In this document: positions 37,496 through 51,020 of the stretch, in pieces
How the letters are laid out: the number at the start of each line of letters is the position of its first letter
How positions within the stretch are numbered: position 1 is the first letter of the stretch
Source of the DNA: Azadirachta indica
Taxonomy: Eukaryota > Streptophyta > Magnoliopsida > Sapindales > Meliaceae
Length of the DNA stretch: 64,000 nt
Assembly (NCBI GenBank): GCA_022749755.1
Contig: CM040450.1
Coordinates: 3,524,913 to 3,588,912 of the forward strand
Direction: 5' to 3'
Notes under the pieces: generated by a model
Database searches by the model: none
Told to the model about the DNA's origin: nothing
The model's input: only the letters and a program-made list of their open reading frames with translations
Position numbers and translations under genes: made by a program

Positions 37496-38286
37496 TGATC
37501 CAAAACCAGGTAACAGGACGGTATGATCATCATCAGCTTCTTATGCCTGCATAATTTCAGCTATCAGAAAAATTAAACAATGCTAAATGCAGAAGTCATG
37601 AAAGCATCCAACTGCAGTTTCCAGTTTTGATTGAAAACAGTTAAGCAAGCAGAGATATGGATGTCAGTGAAAAGAATTCTTCATCCGAAGTGCAGTGCTG
37701 ACGGGAGGAAATATTCTAATGGAGCTTGGGATAAAATTTGTTCAATAAGAAAGGATCAATTTTGCTTGTATTAAGTTCCCAGAAATATATATTAATGAAC
37801 CAGAACTTTTCTAGGCATCCATGCCTAAAATTTTCTTCTCCTTTTTTGTTATAAAATTTCTTGCGGTGTAGTAGTGTTCAGGCGAAGAAGTGTATGTAAG
37901 GCTATTTCTATATGAAATTTCAACTGCTTCGCTGAATGAATACTTTTGCATGTGTGGCCAATTTTTTAATCTTTGCTACTAACTGAAATATTGACAACCG
38001 TCGAGTCAAATTTCAGTATTCTTTTCTCTCTCCAATTAAATAGACATTTTAATCAACTTTCAATATCAGGGTATTTGCCGCCTTACAAAAGCTCCATTCT
38101 GAAATTACAAAAGTTATAGTAGAAAAAATATTTGTATAAAAGTGTATGAATACGTACACGCTGAAACGACAGCATTTCGGACCATCGAGGCCTCTGTCCC
38201 GCGGCAAAATCAAAAGCCTACGGAGTGAACTACGAACAGTTACACTTTAAAAAAGCAGTCAACAGCTCTCTACATAAACCCTAAAA
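37496..38286. other. RUS 3' UTR and cis-prenyltransferase promoter
   Basis: About 450 bases of 3' UTR-like sequence are followed by AT-rich promoter DNA and a GC-richer leader from about 38150. No other gene is seen. Confidence 0.5.
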
Positions 38287-39868
38287 ATGGTATTTTGTCT
38301 ACAGTCGCCTCTCCCGCCACTCATCATGCACGTGCCAAACCGCAGATTCATATCCGTCCCACACGTGTCCTCTGCCCCGCTCCTCATTAGTTGCCCTCTG
38401 TGTGCCACACAGCAACACCAGCAGTTACTCGTTCCTGAAGAAGGACAAGAAGTGAAATGTATTAACGCAGCTCCGATAGAGAACGATTCGCTGCCTTTTG
38501 GGCTAAGGAGAGAGTCTCTGCCGAGACACGTGGCAGTTATCATGGACGGGAAGAGAAGGTGGGCCCGCTTGAGAGGCCTGCCGTTGGAGTCAGGCTATGA
38601 GGCCGGTGTCAAGTCCTTGAGAACCATTGTTGAGCTCTGTTGCAAATGGGGAATTCGGGTTCTAACCGTTTTTGCTTTCTCTACCGATAATTGGTTCCGA
38701 CCCAAAGTCAGTAATTTCCTTTTTCTTAATTCAATGATTTTTTTTTTAATAATTTTTTATGTTGAGTTGGTTTTTCTTTTGCAGGTGGAAGTTGAATTTT
38801 TGATGAGCTTATTTGAAAGGGGATTGAAGGAGGAAATGGAAAGCTTTTTGAGGTACAGTTTAATAAAATTAAAATACTTTGAAATGTATTGAAACTAAAT
38901 GTTAAAATGTGACTGGAAATACCTACAAGTTTAGGTGGAACTATAATGAGGATGTTAGAGAGTTAATTTGATCTTAAAATGTTGCTGCTTTTATGAGATT
39001 CCAGCTTTAGATTGTGTAAATGTGGATTCTCAGTATAGATTTTAAGTTATTTTGCTTGGAGCTTGTTAAAGGATTTGAAGTTTTACCGTAATGACCTGAT
39101 TTTCCTCCAAATCTGAAACTATTTTCTGAAACCACTGATTTTGTTTTCTCCTGTCTATCATGTTCGGATTGCCTAAACTCTCTCTTCAATGAAAGATAAA
39201 TTGGTGCTCTTATAACATGCGTTGGGAGCAACTCATATCTGGGGCTGTCATATTTGCTCGCAATAGGATGCTTTTACCTGTCTTAGTTCCAAACTTTATG
39301 ATTATCCTTTGCCACTAATTTATTATTTATTTTTATGTGAACACAATGCGGTGAACATTTCAGTAATACTACTGAAAGTTTTTTTGATGAAGATATCTTA
39401 AATCCAGTTGTTATGTTGGCTTATATTAGGGAGAACATTCGAATATCTATGATTGGGGATATCTCTAAGTTGCCCAAGTCTTTAGAAGAATCAGTAATCA
39501 ATTTGGAGATGGCGACTAAGAACAATAGCCGATTCCAACTGATTGTAGCAGTTAGCTGTAGTGGGCAGTATGACCTTGTTCAAGCTGGCCAAAGGATAGC
39601 AATGAAAGTAAAGGATGGTCTTATTGAACTTGATGATGTCAATGAGTCTCTGATTGAAAGGGAACTAGAAACAAAGTGTACTGAATTCCCTTACCCTGAT
39701 CTACTTATACGGACCAGTGGTGAGCTGAGGATTAGCAATTTCATGTTATGGCAGTTAGCCTATTCTGAGCTATTCTTTGCACAATCGCTGTGGCCTGATT
39801 TCGGAGAAGCTGAATTTATAGAGGCACTGCGATCTTTCCAGCGAAGGCGGAGACACTATGGTGGATAG
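38287..39868 (+). CDS. Plastid-type cis-prenyltransferase (dehydrodolichyl/polyprenyl diphosphate synthase family)
   Basis: Three exons: 38287-38706, 38785-38852 and 39430-39868 (927 bases, 308 residues). The enzyme adds isopentenyl units in cis to an allylic diphosphate, making polyprenyl diphosphates. Region I reads HVAVIMDGKRRWARLRGLP (81-99); the catalytic Asp is D87, and the residue that is usually Asn (DGN) is Lys89. FAFSTDNWFRP and the C-terminal DLLIRTSGELRISNFMLWQL (253-272) are the substrate-binding blocks, and WPDFGEAEFIEAL follows. The first 70 residues are hydrophobic/Ser-rich without the family fold and would serve as a transit peptide. The set resembles the Arabidopsis plastid enzyme AtCPT7 as I remember it, which makes medium-chain polyprenols. 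A degenerate copy of the gene's own 3' end follows directly. Confidence 0.93.
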
Positions 39869-39872
39869 AACA

Positions 39873-40118
39873 GAAACTAGAAACAAACTGTGCTCAAGTT
39901 CCAAAACCCAGCCTACTTATACAAGACCAGTCTTGAGTTCAGAATTGGCAATTTCATATCATGGCAGTTAGGCTACCCTGTGTTATTTCTTTGCACAATG
40001 ACTATGACCTAGTTTTGGAGAAGCTGAATTTGTAGAGGCATTGTGAGTCTTCTTTTGGAGACATCTGACAGAGGTATTGTTATCCTTCTATAGGAGGTAG
40101 AGACAGTATGGTGAACAA
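39873..40118 (+). pseudogene. Degenerate tandem copy of the cis-prenyltransferase 3' end
   Basis: This segment repeats bases about 39660-39866 of the coding exon with many substitutions and small indels: ACTAGAAACAAACTGTGCT matches ACTAGAAACAAAGTGTACT, CAATTTCATATCATGGCAGTTAG matches the NFMLWQL codons, and GGAGAAGCTGAATTTGTAGAGGC matches GEAEFIEA. Frames are broken, including a TAG in the GEAEFIE equivalent. It starts within a few bases of the true stop, so it probably lies in the gene's 3' UTR. It is a non-functional relic of a partial tandem duplication. Confidence 0.88.
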
Positions 40119-40119
40119 A

Positions 40120-42930
40120 ACTTATGCTTATACCTCTTGGGTTTAGTTACCAATCAAACCAAGATTTTCAGTTGCACATTAAGGAGCTTAGACAAAAAGC
40201 AATCTTGAGAGACCATTGAAGTTTATCACCCAAATTTGTTGGAGCATATTGTTGAAGTAAATCTGACATCCAGATGGATTACCATTTTCCTTTCGATTTG
40301 GTTAATGTTCACTGGGCCAGGGATCTCCTTGAAACTATATATAAATCGTGGGAAAAGATTTAAAGATGTCCTTGAAGCATTACTCAAAAGATTCTTGAAA
40401 TGGGGGGTATATGACCATTGAAGGCCCTCGGTCTCAGAATCAACGCTATTGGTTTAAGGTTTTACCGTGCGCCCCACACCTCACCCAAGTACAAACATAA
40501 ATCAAACTAATTTCTTTCAAGATTGGTATGATGAGATTTCAATTCCTTAACCTCTTGCCTCTTACTTGCACGAGTAAGAAATACAATCTACAGGACAGGA
40601 CTATGTCCACGGAGGCCGTCAGAGACAAGCAAGCTGTTTCTTGAATGGTGACATGAAGATTATACCTATTCTCTTAATCTTTTACATTGTGGAAACCTAT
40701 CGATTCCTCTTTATGGGACACACAAATTTTTTTAAAATGAAAAAGAAAAAGGAAATTCACTACAGATATGTGGAGCTTTTCATGTAGAATGAAGGTTGAT
40801 TTTTCCAGTTTTTGTAATCGATGGTGGAATTGATTTATTGGTCCAGCAAGCAAATGGTTGCTTCTCACTCTAAAAATTTGTCGTGGGATACTTGATTTTC
40901 TGCCATGCCTTATTATTAGAGGTTGGCATGTCATTATCACATTTAAACTAATTATTAATTAATGTCAGGAGTATTACCTTCTTAATCAACTTTAATTAAA
41001 CTTTTAATTGTCTCTTTGTCAAGAAATGTTCAACTTACTTACCATTTAGTTAATCAATATTCTATTAACGTAGATTTCAATTTTGCTCAATAAAAGTATA
41101 GGTCCCAAATGTTTTTATTAAAAAAATTGTAAATTGCCTAAAACACAATATTAATTATCAAATTTCGGTCTGTTATACTGTAAGTGTATTTTAAAATTAG
41201 CGATACTATGTTAAAATTAATCGAGAATCTCGTTTAATAATAAGTGTTCGTTTGGTTTGATTTTTTTATTAGTTAAAAGGGGTTTTTTAATGATAAAATT
41301 CTTTTTTAAATTTTTTAATATCTTTTGATTGATAATGAAAAAGAGTTTTTTGAAATTAAAAAAGTTATTTTTTTTTATTGGAAGAAATCTAAAATTTGAA
41401 TTTTTGGCAGTAGAACTTCTCTAGTTTTTTTAAAAGATAAAATTATTTAAAATATTTTTATTTTATTATAAAAATTTTTTCAAAAGTCATTTGTAACAAT
41501 CAAATGATTAATAAACTTTTGTTAAAAGTTTGATAAAAATTATCCTGTAAAAAGTTTTATTTAAAAAATTATATCAAACAGACTCTAAGTAATATTATAC
41601 ATACAAAGTCGATTATATCTGAACTGATATAACCTTTACAATTATATGTTAATAATTAAATAATTAAAATAATAATTATCTTGTATGATATGGCTAATGA
41701 TTTTTGTGAGTATGTCAACCTCAGCCGTTTCACTTTTTGTTTTGGTCTCGGTCTCATATGAACTTTTAACAATTTACTCAAACATAAAAGATTGAAATTC
41801 ACTCATCCAAATATACCAAATTCTCCCATCCAACTATTATTATTATATTATATTACATCATCTCTTTCCGCATTGATTTTGATTGACAAAGACTTCTTTT
41901 TCTATATATGATGTAGTTTTCTAATTTGTCACTTTCATTGCCACTTTTTTGAAAATACTTCCTTTATGCTTATCAGTTAGATTAATATATACATAAATAT
42001 AAATAAAAGGCTTCGGGTGCAATTGTATGTATTTTTTAGAATTTTTTCCATAAATTTTTAACATAAAAATTAATTATTAAAATATAAAGAAACTTAAATT
42101 TATACGTTAATTATGAAACTACTTGTATTAAGAGTTAAAAACAAATTTTTATTTATTTATTAATTTTTTTTACATAAAAAATTATTTACATGAATTTTAA
42201 TAAAAGACAACGTAGATAAAAGAATTAATTTATAAAATGGCAGTGTATCCATTTGTCAAATGGAAATATGGAACCGCTTTTGTCATCCTCTTAATTATCA
42301 TTGGGAGGCACAGAATCTTCGTCAAAACACTATTACTTACTAATTAATAGTAATCTCTTTAATAATTAATACTAAATTTTTTTAATTTTTATTTATTTTA
42401 AAGGGGTCTCCCAATTGAATTAAGGTCCAGCTGGTTCTCTCCGGTGGGGTCCATTCTTTATGCCAATCAAAACACGTCGCGCGCTACAAGCTTCATAAAC
42501 AAACGCCAAACGCCAAACGCGCAGCCCACAAGTGACGGTTAGATCAAGACCATGCATGTCGCCACGTGTCATGTATTTGTTGAATGAAACTAATAAATAT
42601 TTAATACGATTTCTTATTTAATCTCATAGGTAGAGTTAAGGCACTGAATTTCCACGCTTTTAACAACTCGACCGACTGAAGGGTAGAAAGGTAATTTCAA
42701 AAGGTTGTAACTAAGTAATCATAATAACTCAACTGAATAAGCTACAGAGATATACTGTTACGTGTGCTCTAAGTGAAAGCCAAGTAGCTCTTGCTCCCTT
42801 TTGTTTTGTCTGTCTGCCTTTTTCCTTTTTACGTGTAATCAGCTTCGAAAAGTGAATTGGAGAAAATGGGTTATTAGATTTGATGAAGTTTGTTGATGGG
42901 AATTTGTGGAAGAATTGTAAGATTAAAGAA
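40120..42930. other. Intergenic region between cis-prenyltransferase and AIRP2
   Basis: The first 800 bases are less AT-rich and may be extended 3' UTR or further decayed sequence; I find no family match. From 40950 the DNA is strongly AT-rich and includes a MITE-like element. The last 200 bases (42730-42930) are the probable leader of AIRP2. Confidence 0.5.
41241..41590. mobile_element. MITE-like element with GTTYGTTTGGTTTGAT-type ends
   Basis: The left end GTGTTCGTTTGGTTTGATTT and the right end, read in reverse complement, GAGTCTGTTTGATATAATTT are imperfect terminal inverted repeats about 340 bases apart. TAAGT occurs just outside or at both ends (41241 and 41586). The interior is AT-rich and non-coding. 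Confidence 0.5.
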
Positions 42931-44889
42931 ATGAGGAAATCATTCAAGGATTCACTCAAGGCTCTTGAAGCTGATATCCAGTTTGCCAATACTCTGTAAA
43001 ATCTCTCTCATTCTTTCTTTTTCCTTTTCTTTTTAATCCTTTGTTTTTGGCTATTCTATTGTTGTTTAATCTGAGATTAGCTTGTTGTTCTGGGTGCTAT
43101 TGGCTCGTGTTTGAATCCCGTTCACACTAGTAAACGGTTTGCCTTTTCATTTATGTGATGTTAGGAAAAAAAAAAAATCTGATATTTGTGGGTTCTTTGT
43201 TTTCAGGATTCTGATCCTTTAATCTTAGATTATAGATTTTTTCGGTTTTGATCGTTTTCATTTCATGAATGAAGAGAATTCTTGGACAGAATACTCTCGT
43301 CGTTAAATCTTATTTTTCAAGTATTTCTGTCTTTTTCTGTATTAGTTTCAACATAAAATTTTGTTATTTGTGTGAGAAATAACTGATCCTGTTCGCTAGA
43401 TTAGTATGTTAGAGTTTGTGTTGGTGGGTTTAGGTGTTTAATGTTCTGCTTTCATTGAAGAGAATTGCTGGAATGCTGTGAATTTCTCGGCACCGGTTTC
43501 ACAAAGAACACTATTGTCAACAGTTGCTTTTTTTTAAAGTAATTCTGTCTTTTGTTTTTTTTTTTTCTTAATTTCTGCCTGAATTTTGGTAAGATTGCAA
43601 ATGGAGCATTCGGGTGTTGGAATGTGTTGATTTATCACTTTTAGTTTATGCTGCTAACTCCATTAATTTGAAGTATCACAATTATGGAATTTACAGTTTC
43701 TAAAATATAAATATGATGATATTATTGGTGATATTTTCAATTCTGCTGCTTTCCAGTTTGGAGCAAATTTTAGTCTCTAATTAACATGGAAAATATTTAT
43801 TGATGAAACAAAACAGGGCCTCTGATTATCCGAGGGAATATGACGGTGCCTGCCTTCAAATGAGGTTATCATACAGTCCAGCTGCTCACACTTTTCTTTT
43901 TCTCGTTCAATGGACTGATTGCCGCCTTGCCGGTGCCCTTGGATTGCTTAGAATCCTTATATATAAGGTGATTTTGCATCTGCTTCACACAAAATGTGAT
44001 GATATTTGCAGTCTCTTCTCCTTCGTTCTAAAATAAAACTGCTGAAGTACACTCTATTGACTTGTATGATGTCTAATAGTAAAAATGAGTTGCATTTCTT
44101 TTTCTGGGAGTGTGACAAATGAGGTTCTCTTGTAGGCGTATGCGGATGGGAAGACTACCATGTCTATCCATGAAAGAAAAGCTAGTATAAAAGAATTCTA
44201 CGGTGAGTAAGCTGGAAGGAAATTCCATATATATTTTGATCCAAGTTCTTGAAACCATTTGTGATTTTTATCTGTTCGACGTAACTTGATCGTGATTCGT
44301 TTTCTTTGATGAAAATCTTCTTCTGTTTAACAATCAATCCTCACCAGATTGGATACAAATGGACAGGGGTTATATTTCCCTCTTTATTGCAACTTCAAAG
44401 AGGAATTACTGATGTAGAAGACAAGAAACAGAAAGAAATTTGTGCTGTCAAGTACAAAAAAAAAGACGAGTTGGAGAAAGGAAAAGTCTCTGAAATTGAT
44501 ATGGAAAGAGAAGAAGAATGTGGCATTTGCTTGGAGATACGCTGCAAGATTGTGTTGCCCGATTGCAACCATTCAATGTGCATGAAATGCTATCGAAATT
44601 GGTAAGAGTTTTTCTAGTATTCCATGTTTTTGTTCCTTATACATTATTGCTTTGCTCACGTTCTGTTGGCTAATTCAGGCGCACGAGGTCTCAGTCGTGT
44701 CCCTTCTGCCGGGACAGTCTCAAAAGAGTGAATTCAGGTGACCTTTGGATCTACACAGGCCAGAACGACATTGTTGATTTGGCCTCCATCTCACGGGAGA
44801 ATTTGAAGCGACTGTTTATGTACATTGAAAAATTGCCTCTCATTACGCCGAACCCAACGCTTGTTGCTTATGATCCTTGGTACCGGTGA
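42931..44889 (+). CDS. AIRP2: RING-type E3 ubiquitin ligase, AIRP2 family
   Basis: Five exons: 42931-42995, 43817-43967, 44136-44202, 44367-44601 and 44679-44889 (729 bases, 242 residues). A C3HC4 RING finger is complete: Cys146, Cys149, Cys161, His163, Cys166, Cys169, Cys180 and Cys183. The N-terminal half (KDSLKALEADIQFANTLASD, YDGACLQMRLSYSPAA) is the conserved plant AIRP2-family domain. In Arabidopsis AIRP2 is a cytosolic E3 ligase that promotes abscisic-acid and drought responses; that role is inferred here from near-colinear likeness. A short lysine-rich insert (about 113-135) precedes the RING. The gene converges on HMGB1, with 534 bases between the two stop codons. Intron 1 is 821 bases. 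Confidence 0.95.
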
Positions 44890-45423
44890 GGGCTTCTACA
44901 AACAATTTGTACAGGGCATCGGGTTTGTTCCTTGTATATAATTCATTATTTGTCTTTCCTAAGTGTTTAGATCTGTACATACTAATTATCTGTTTGTTGG
45001 CTTGCCTGAACATTGAAGTCTCTCCATATTTATTCAATTCAATTAAATTTCATCGCACGATTATTCTTTTCAAATTATATCCACTTGTCTTTCAGAATTC
45101 ATTTCCAGTAAAACCAGAATCGTCATTTACAAACAACGTACCCACGGGCTCAAGCACTCTAAGAGATCGGTTCAACATTCATTAACTAAACTCAAATCGA
45201 CACCCTCTAAATAAAGCATTTTTTAAGGTATAGACAGGGAATCTGAAAATACTATTTTGAGGATAGACTGTGCCAAATATTTTCTTACAACTGAAAAACG
45301 GCCACAGCATTCACAAGACTGATATCTTTATGTTGTCCTCTTTCAAAAAGCCCTGAGTTCTAACCTGTGAGAGTATTGACATTACAAAATCTAAAATTTG
45401 TTCCAAGTTATGATCAACCCATA
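44890..45423. other. Convergent 3' UTRs of AIRP2 and HMGB1
   Basis: The two genes end toward each other with 534 bases between stop codons. Both 3' UTRs must fit or overlap here. No other feature is seen. Confidence 0.5.
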
Positions 45424-47513
45424 TTAGTCATCATCCTCGTCTTCCTCCTCCTCCTCATCTTCTTCTCCTCCTCCTCCCTCCTCCTCTTCCTCATCCTGCT
45501 CCTTATGCTCTTCCTGGAAAATTATAATGGTTATAATAACAATTTTAAGTACACAAGCTAGCAAAAAGAAAAGAAAAATGGAAATGTCACGCGAGCTGTT
45601 CTGAGAAGTCTGTCCTGAATTGTTATTATACATGCAAGTACACGTTATTCTTTCTTTTTCAAACTTCTCAGAATCCCAATGTTCTAAATTAACTGAACCC
45701 ACCATTAATTTTTTAGGCCCACTCATATAGCCACTACTCCACCTAGATCATCCTTCACTCCAACTTCACAAAGCAAAACAGAGTGAATAACATGACCAGA
45801 TTAACCTACGCAGCACCAATTGTGATATCTATTGTACAAATAGATGGCCCAAAACCAAACCTTACTAAAAACCTAGGCCAGAGACTCAAAAGTCTTTCCC
45901 CTGTTCCGTTAATAAATTCCATGCATTATGAAGGTGCGACACACAATTTGCATGAACTAGTTTAACTATTTGACTGGAAGAGACTATAGAAGCTAAGCAA
46001 GCCAACTAGTTTAACCATTTGAAAACCTGAAGCAAGCAAAAATACATGCAAATGATGATGCCAAAATTATTTTTCTTCTTGATCAACACCAAAACATGAA
46101 ATCTCATAAAATCAATCTGTACTGAAACTGAAAACAAAATTGAGCACTACCTCCCCACTAGGCTCATCGTCTTCATCATTCACTTCAGACTTTGACCTGT
46201 CTGAAGCCTCATCACCATCATCGCTCTCCTGTTAATATGGAAAAGAGAAGTCAAACACAAAACAAACAAGACCAAAGCATTCACAGGATGGAAAAGGATT
46301 ACAAAATTTAGTCACCTGCTTCTTGTTGTAAGCATTCATTTGTTTTCCATACTCAGCCTTCAATTTTCCTGCTTTGGTTTCATATGGAGCCTTTTCCTTC
46401 AAAACCAGGTAAAGTTCTTGAGATTAGTAATCAATAGTGCAGAAAACTTTCCTCACAAGAACCAAGTTAGAACTGGACAATTTTGAAACTCTTCCACAAA
46501 AATGATCATATAATGGTATTACCCTCAATCCCCAACCCCTCCCCCTTCCCCAAACTGAAAAAACATGCGTCAAATTTTTACACCTTGTTTGATAGTAAAT
46601 TTTCTTAGCAATTGAGATTTTCATAATTGTTGGGCCAAGCCAACAAGGATTCCCAACTGATGGACAGATGATTCAGTTCCAACTGTACAAGGTATACAGT
46701 TTGAGAAAGAAAAATTCATCTGCTTTACAAGTTCAAATTCTTCATTGTCACAAACATGATTGAGATTAGAAAAGGTTCAACTACTTACAGCAGGGGATAG
46801 AGATTTCCACTTCTCTCCTGCAGCTTTACCAACCTTCAGCCACAGAATTCAAGACATGAAGCAATTCTTATTGCAAACAGATTGTATAATCATGAAGGAC
46901 TAAATTTGATTTTGTTTACTGCTTGAATCTACCAGAACACTTACAGCTGAGACAGCAGTTACATTAGGGTTTTCTTTCTTGAAGGTTTTCCTGAACTCCT
47001 CACTGCAACATCAAAACAGCATAAATTATTATAATTTCAGACAAACATGTCATATCTGCCTCCTAATTTAATAATAAAAACAGATACATACAGGAAGACA
47101 AAGAAAGCACTAGGAGGCCTCTTTGGTTTGTTTGGGTCTTTCTTGGCCTTCTTTTTCTGCTTCACTTTCCTATCATCGACCTTACCAGCAGCAGCCTTCC
47201 TCTTGCCAACCCGTCTGAAAATAATGGAGATACATGAGATACATCACAATGACATTTCTGTGACATATGTGTTCACCGTTGAGCATACAATATCAGACAT
47301 CAACAAACTTACTGACTAGGCATTAAACTACTACCACAATTTTGGGTTAGGAATGGATGGTTGAGAAGCAAAGGGAATAAACTTTTCATTTGCGCATGCC
47401 TTTTGTTTTATGTGGGTAATATTTTGCTTAAAGATGTTAACCAACCTGTCATCAGCAGGCTTCAAAGCTTCCTTTGGTACTCTTGCAGCAGCTTTACCTT
47501 TGGCACCCTTCAT
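45424..47513 (-). CDS. HMGB1: HMG-box chromatin protein, HMGB1-like
   Basis: Seven coding exons on the minus strand: 47513-47446, 47214-47092, 47002-46945, 46833-46789, 46396-46316, 46228-46151 and 45513-45424 (543 bases, 180 residues). The single HMG box (about 49-121) begins DPNKPKRPPSAFFVF and contains KENPNVTAVSAVGKAAGEKW. A basic Lys-rich region precedes it (27-48) and an acidic Glu/Asp tail (about 143-180) follows. Plant HMGB proteins bend DNA non-specifically in nuclear chromatin; the acidic tail modulates binding. The long N-terminal basic part and tail make it closest to Arabidopsis HMGB1 (At3g51880). The tail is interrupted by four glycines. A 5' UTR intron is likely: donor at 48149 (AAG|GTAAGT) and acceptor at 47534, 20 bases before the ATG. 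Confidence 0.95.
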
Positions 47514-47533
47514 TGTTACAAGACAACAACTCT

Positions 47534-48149
47534 CTGTATGAGAAAAGCTCAAAAGAATGAGTGATTCATTACACAATCTGTTTGTGAGACCATTTACAGA
47601 TGTGATAAACACCATACAACATATTCAAGTTTCAACTTCACCCAACCAGCTAAGCTATGATTCCAATAATAGAAGCCAACACACTACACATACATGTCCC
47701 TAGTGAAAAAAAATTTATACGTATGGAAACAAATAACAAACAGCATATTTAACTCAAATTTATGCCAAAATAAAACAACACAAGGCTTTCCTAAATTGAT
47801 CAATAGTAAACTTCAGAGGATTTCTAGCTGAACTTAATTATAACAAATTAATAGCACAAGCAAGAAAAATCAATCGGCTGGCAGGAGAAAATTTTCTGCA
47901 TAATTCACAATAAACACAAATTATATCATTAATATATAATGGATAAACAGCCTAATAACCAACAGAACAGGCTTATGCAACCAGATATGAACTCTGCGTC
48001 TCTCTTAAAATTGAAATAAAAAATTTAAAATAAATACAGAAACTCAATTTGCTCAGCAGCGAAAAAGGAGGTCACCAAAAAATAAAATTCAACATTGAAA
48101 AACAAGAGGAACGATGAAGTTGATCTTGACTCTTGAGAAAGGAACTTAC
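47534..48149 (-). other. Probable 5' UTR intron of HMGB1
   Basis: The minus strand shows CTGAAG|GTAAGTTCC at the upstream edge and TTTCTCATACAG| at the downstream edge, just before the ATG. The interval is AT-rich with no frame. The upstream non-coding exon would lie between about 48150 and 48300. Confidence 0.6.
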
Positions 48150-48329
48150 CTTCAGGGATAAGAACCAAACTACGATCGCTTACAGAGGAAACAGAGAATC
48201 AGAGCGAGAATAATGTAAATCTAAACAGACGCAGAAAATAAAGGAGGTAGGAAAGTGACCTGAACAGCCAGTAAACCTGGAGGGTGTGCCGCCAGAGGAG
48301 TCAATGAGCTTTTTACCGGCTACACAGGT

Positions 48330-49250
48330 TTGCTATGTTCGAGAAACTCGATTTCGTGAATATTTTATTGCATTCAATTAGATCGTGTTCATTAATGGGA
48401 GAGATTTTGCAATCAACGAATTCGCGAGCGGTGATGATTTTGCCGCCAAATTATCTTGCATAGACAAAGACAAGAGAGATCTTTGTGGCACTTTCAGAGA
48501 GATGACACGTGGCTAATCTTACGCCAGGATGTCTGACGTTAAACCGTAGAGAAGCTTGACCGAGTTTTCTAGCGTCTGGGGTGGCATTCCTGGGCCGGGT
48601 TTACCTAACTCAGGTGAGTTTATCGGTATAGGACATGTGTTGGTCTGAGCTTATTGGGCCTCAAATTGAAGAATGGAAACTTCCGGTAGCCATTAAATTA
48701 TTAGCCTCTTTATTTTCTTATTTTTTATGCTGATTTTTATTTTGAATTTAAAATAAATTCCTCTGTATTTTGTTTTTTATGATTATTACAAGAAAATAGC
48801 TCATATCTCTACCCATCCTTGTTTCGCTGTTAGCGAGCTTAAAATCTCACCCATTCCAAAGGTTTTACATTTTAAACAAATTAACCACTCACCTAAGACA
48901 TGTTATACCATTCCAAGAGTTTTATATTTTAAACTGATTAATCACTCTCATGCTAGGAATTTGCCTATATATCAATATATAAAACTTGAGGAACCATCTT
49001 GATGCAATGACTACTCTAATCTTTGAACTCTTGTATCAGTATTTATGAAGTCAATCTAGTAAAAATAAATATGATCTGTCTTGAGATTAGATAATCCGAC
49101 AATATGAAATAATTCAAACCATCTCCTAGATTTTTTCTTGCACAATTACAAATGTTAGGCATATATTTAGATTTTAATATTAAAAAATGGATTTTAGTAT
49201 AAAAATTACAAAGAAAACACCAATTTGGATTTTAAGATAAGAAAATTTTA
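48330..49250. other. Divergent intergenic region between HMGB1 and LHCB4
   Basis: The HMGB1 promoter should lie at about 48300-48600. AAAGGTTTTACATTTTAAAC and AGAGTTTTATATTTTAAACT (near 48858 and 48916) mark a diverged direct repeat of about 60 bases. No gene is seen. Confidence 0.45.
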
Positions 49251-49254
49251 ACAG

Positions 49255-49615
49255 CCTAACACGTGTACTAAAACGACGCCGCATCTAATTAATCGAAGCG
49301 TTGAACCCCTATCAAATTGAATGTCACCTTATCGAAATCAGCCGCGCGGAATCAGGAGATTTTCTCCTACCAACATCAGCCACAAAAAATATCACGCTAG
49401 GACCCAGTCAGTTTCCTCTTCCCTGTCAAGACAGATCAAATTTCGGAGCCCACCAGTTCTTAGAACCAGATAAGGCAGGGATAAGGCCGAAGCTCTTCCA
49501 TTCGTCAGATGGATACGCTCTTTAATCCAACGGCCAATTGTTATCGCCATAGATAAAGTATCAACCACCAAACCTCGACGAAAAAGTTCCATTTCCTTCC
49601 TCACATATAACCCAA
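49255..49615 (+). promoter_or_regulatory. LHCB4 promoter with G-box and paired I-boxes
   Basis: CACGTG lies at 49260-49265. Two GATAAG I-box cores lie 11 bases apart at 49469-49474 and 49480-49485, with a further GATAAA at about 49552. An ATATAA TATA-like box is at about 49603. G-box plus I-box is the classic arrangement of light-responsive photosynthesis genes. Binding is inferred from motifs only. Confidence 0.5.
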
Positions 49616-49701
49616 CCAAAAGTATCACTTCAATCCACGCTGATCAGAAACTCCACAACCCTCACTTCTCTTAAGCGCCCAGCTCACGCTAGTCACAAGC
49701 C

Positions 49702-51020
<1,319 letters not shown>

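Noticed and set aside
45430..45500. Plus-strand C/T-rich repeat at the end of HMGB1
   Set aside because: It is the complement of the Glu/Asp codons of the acidic tail, not an independent repeat element.
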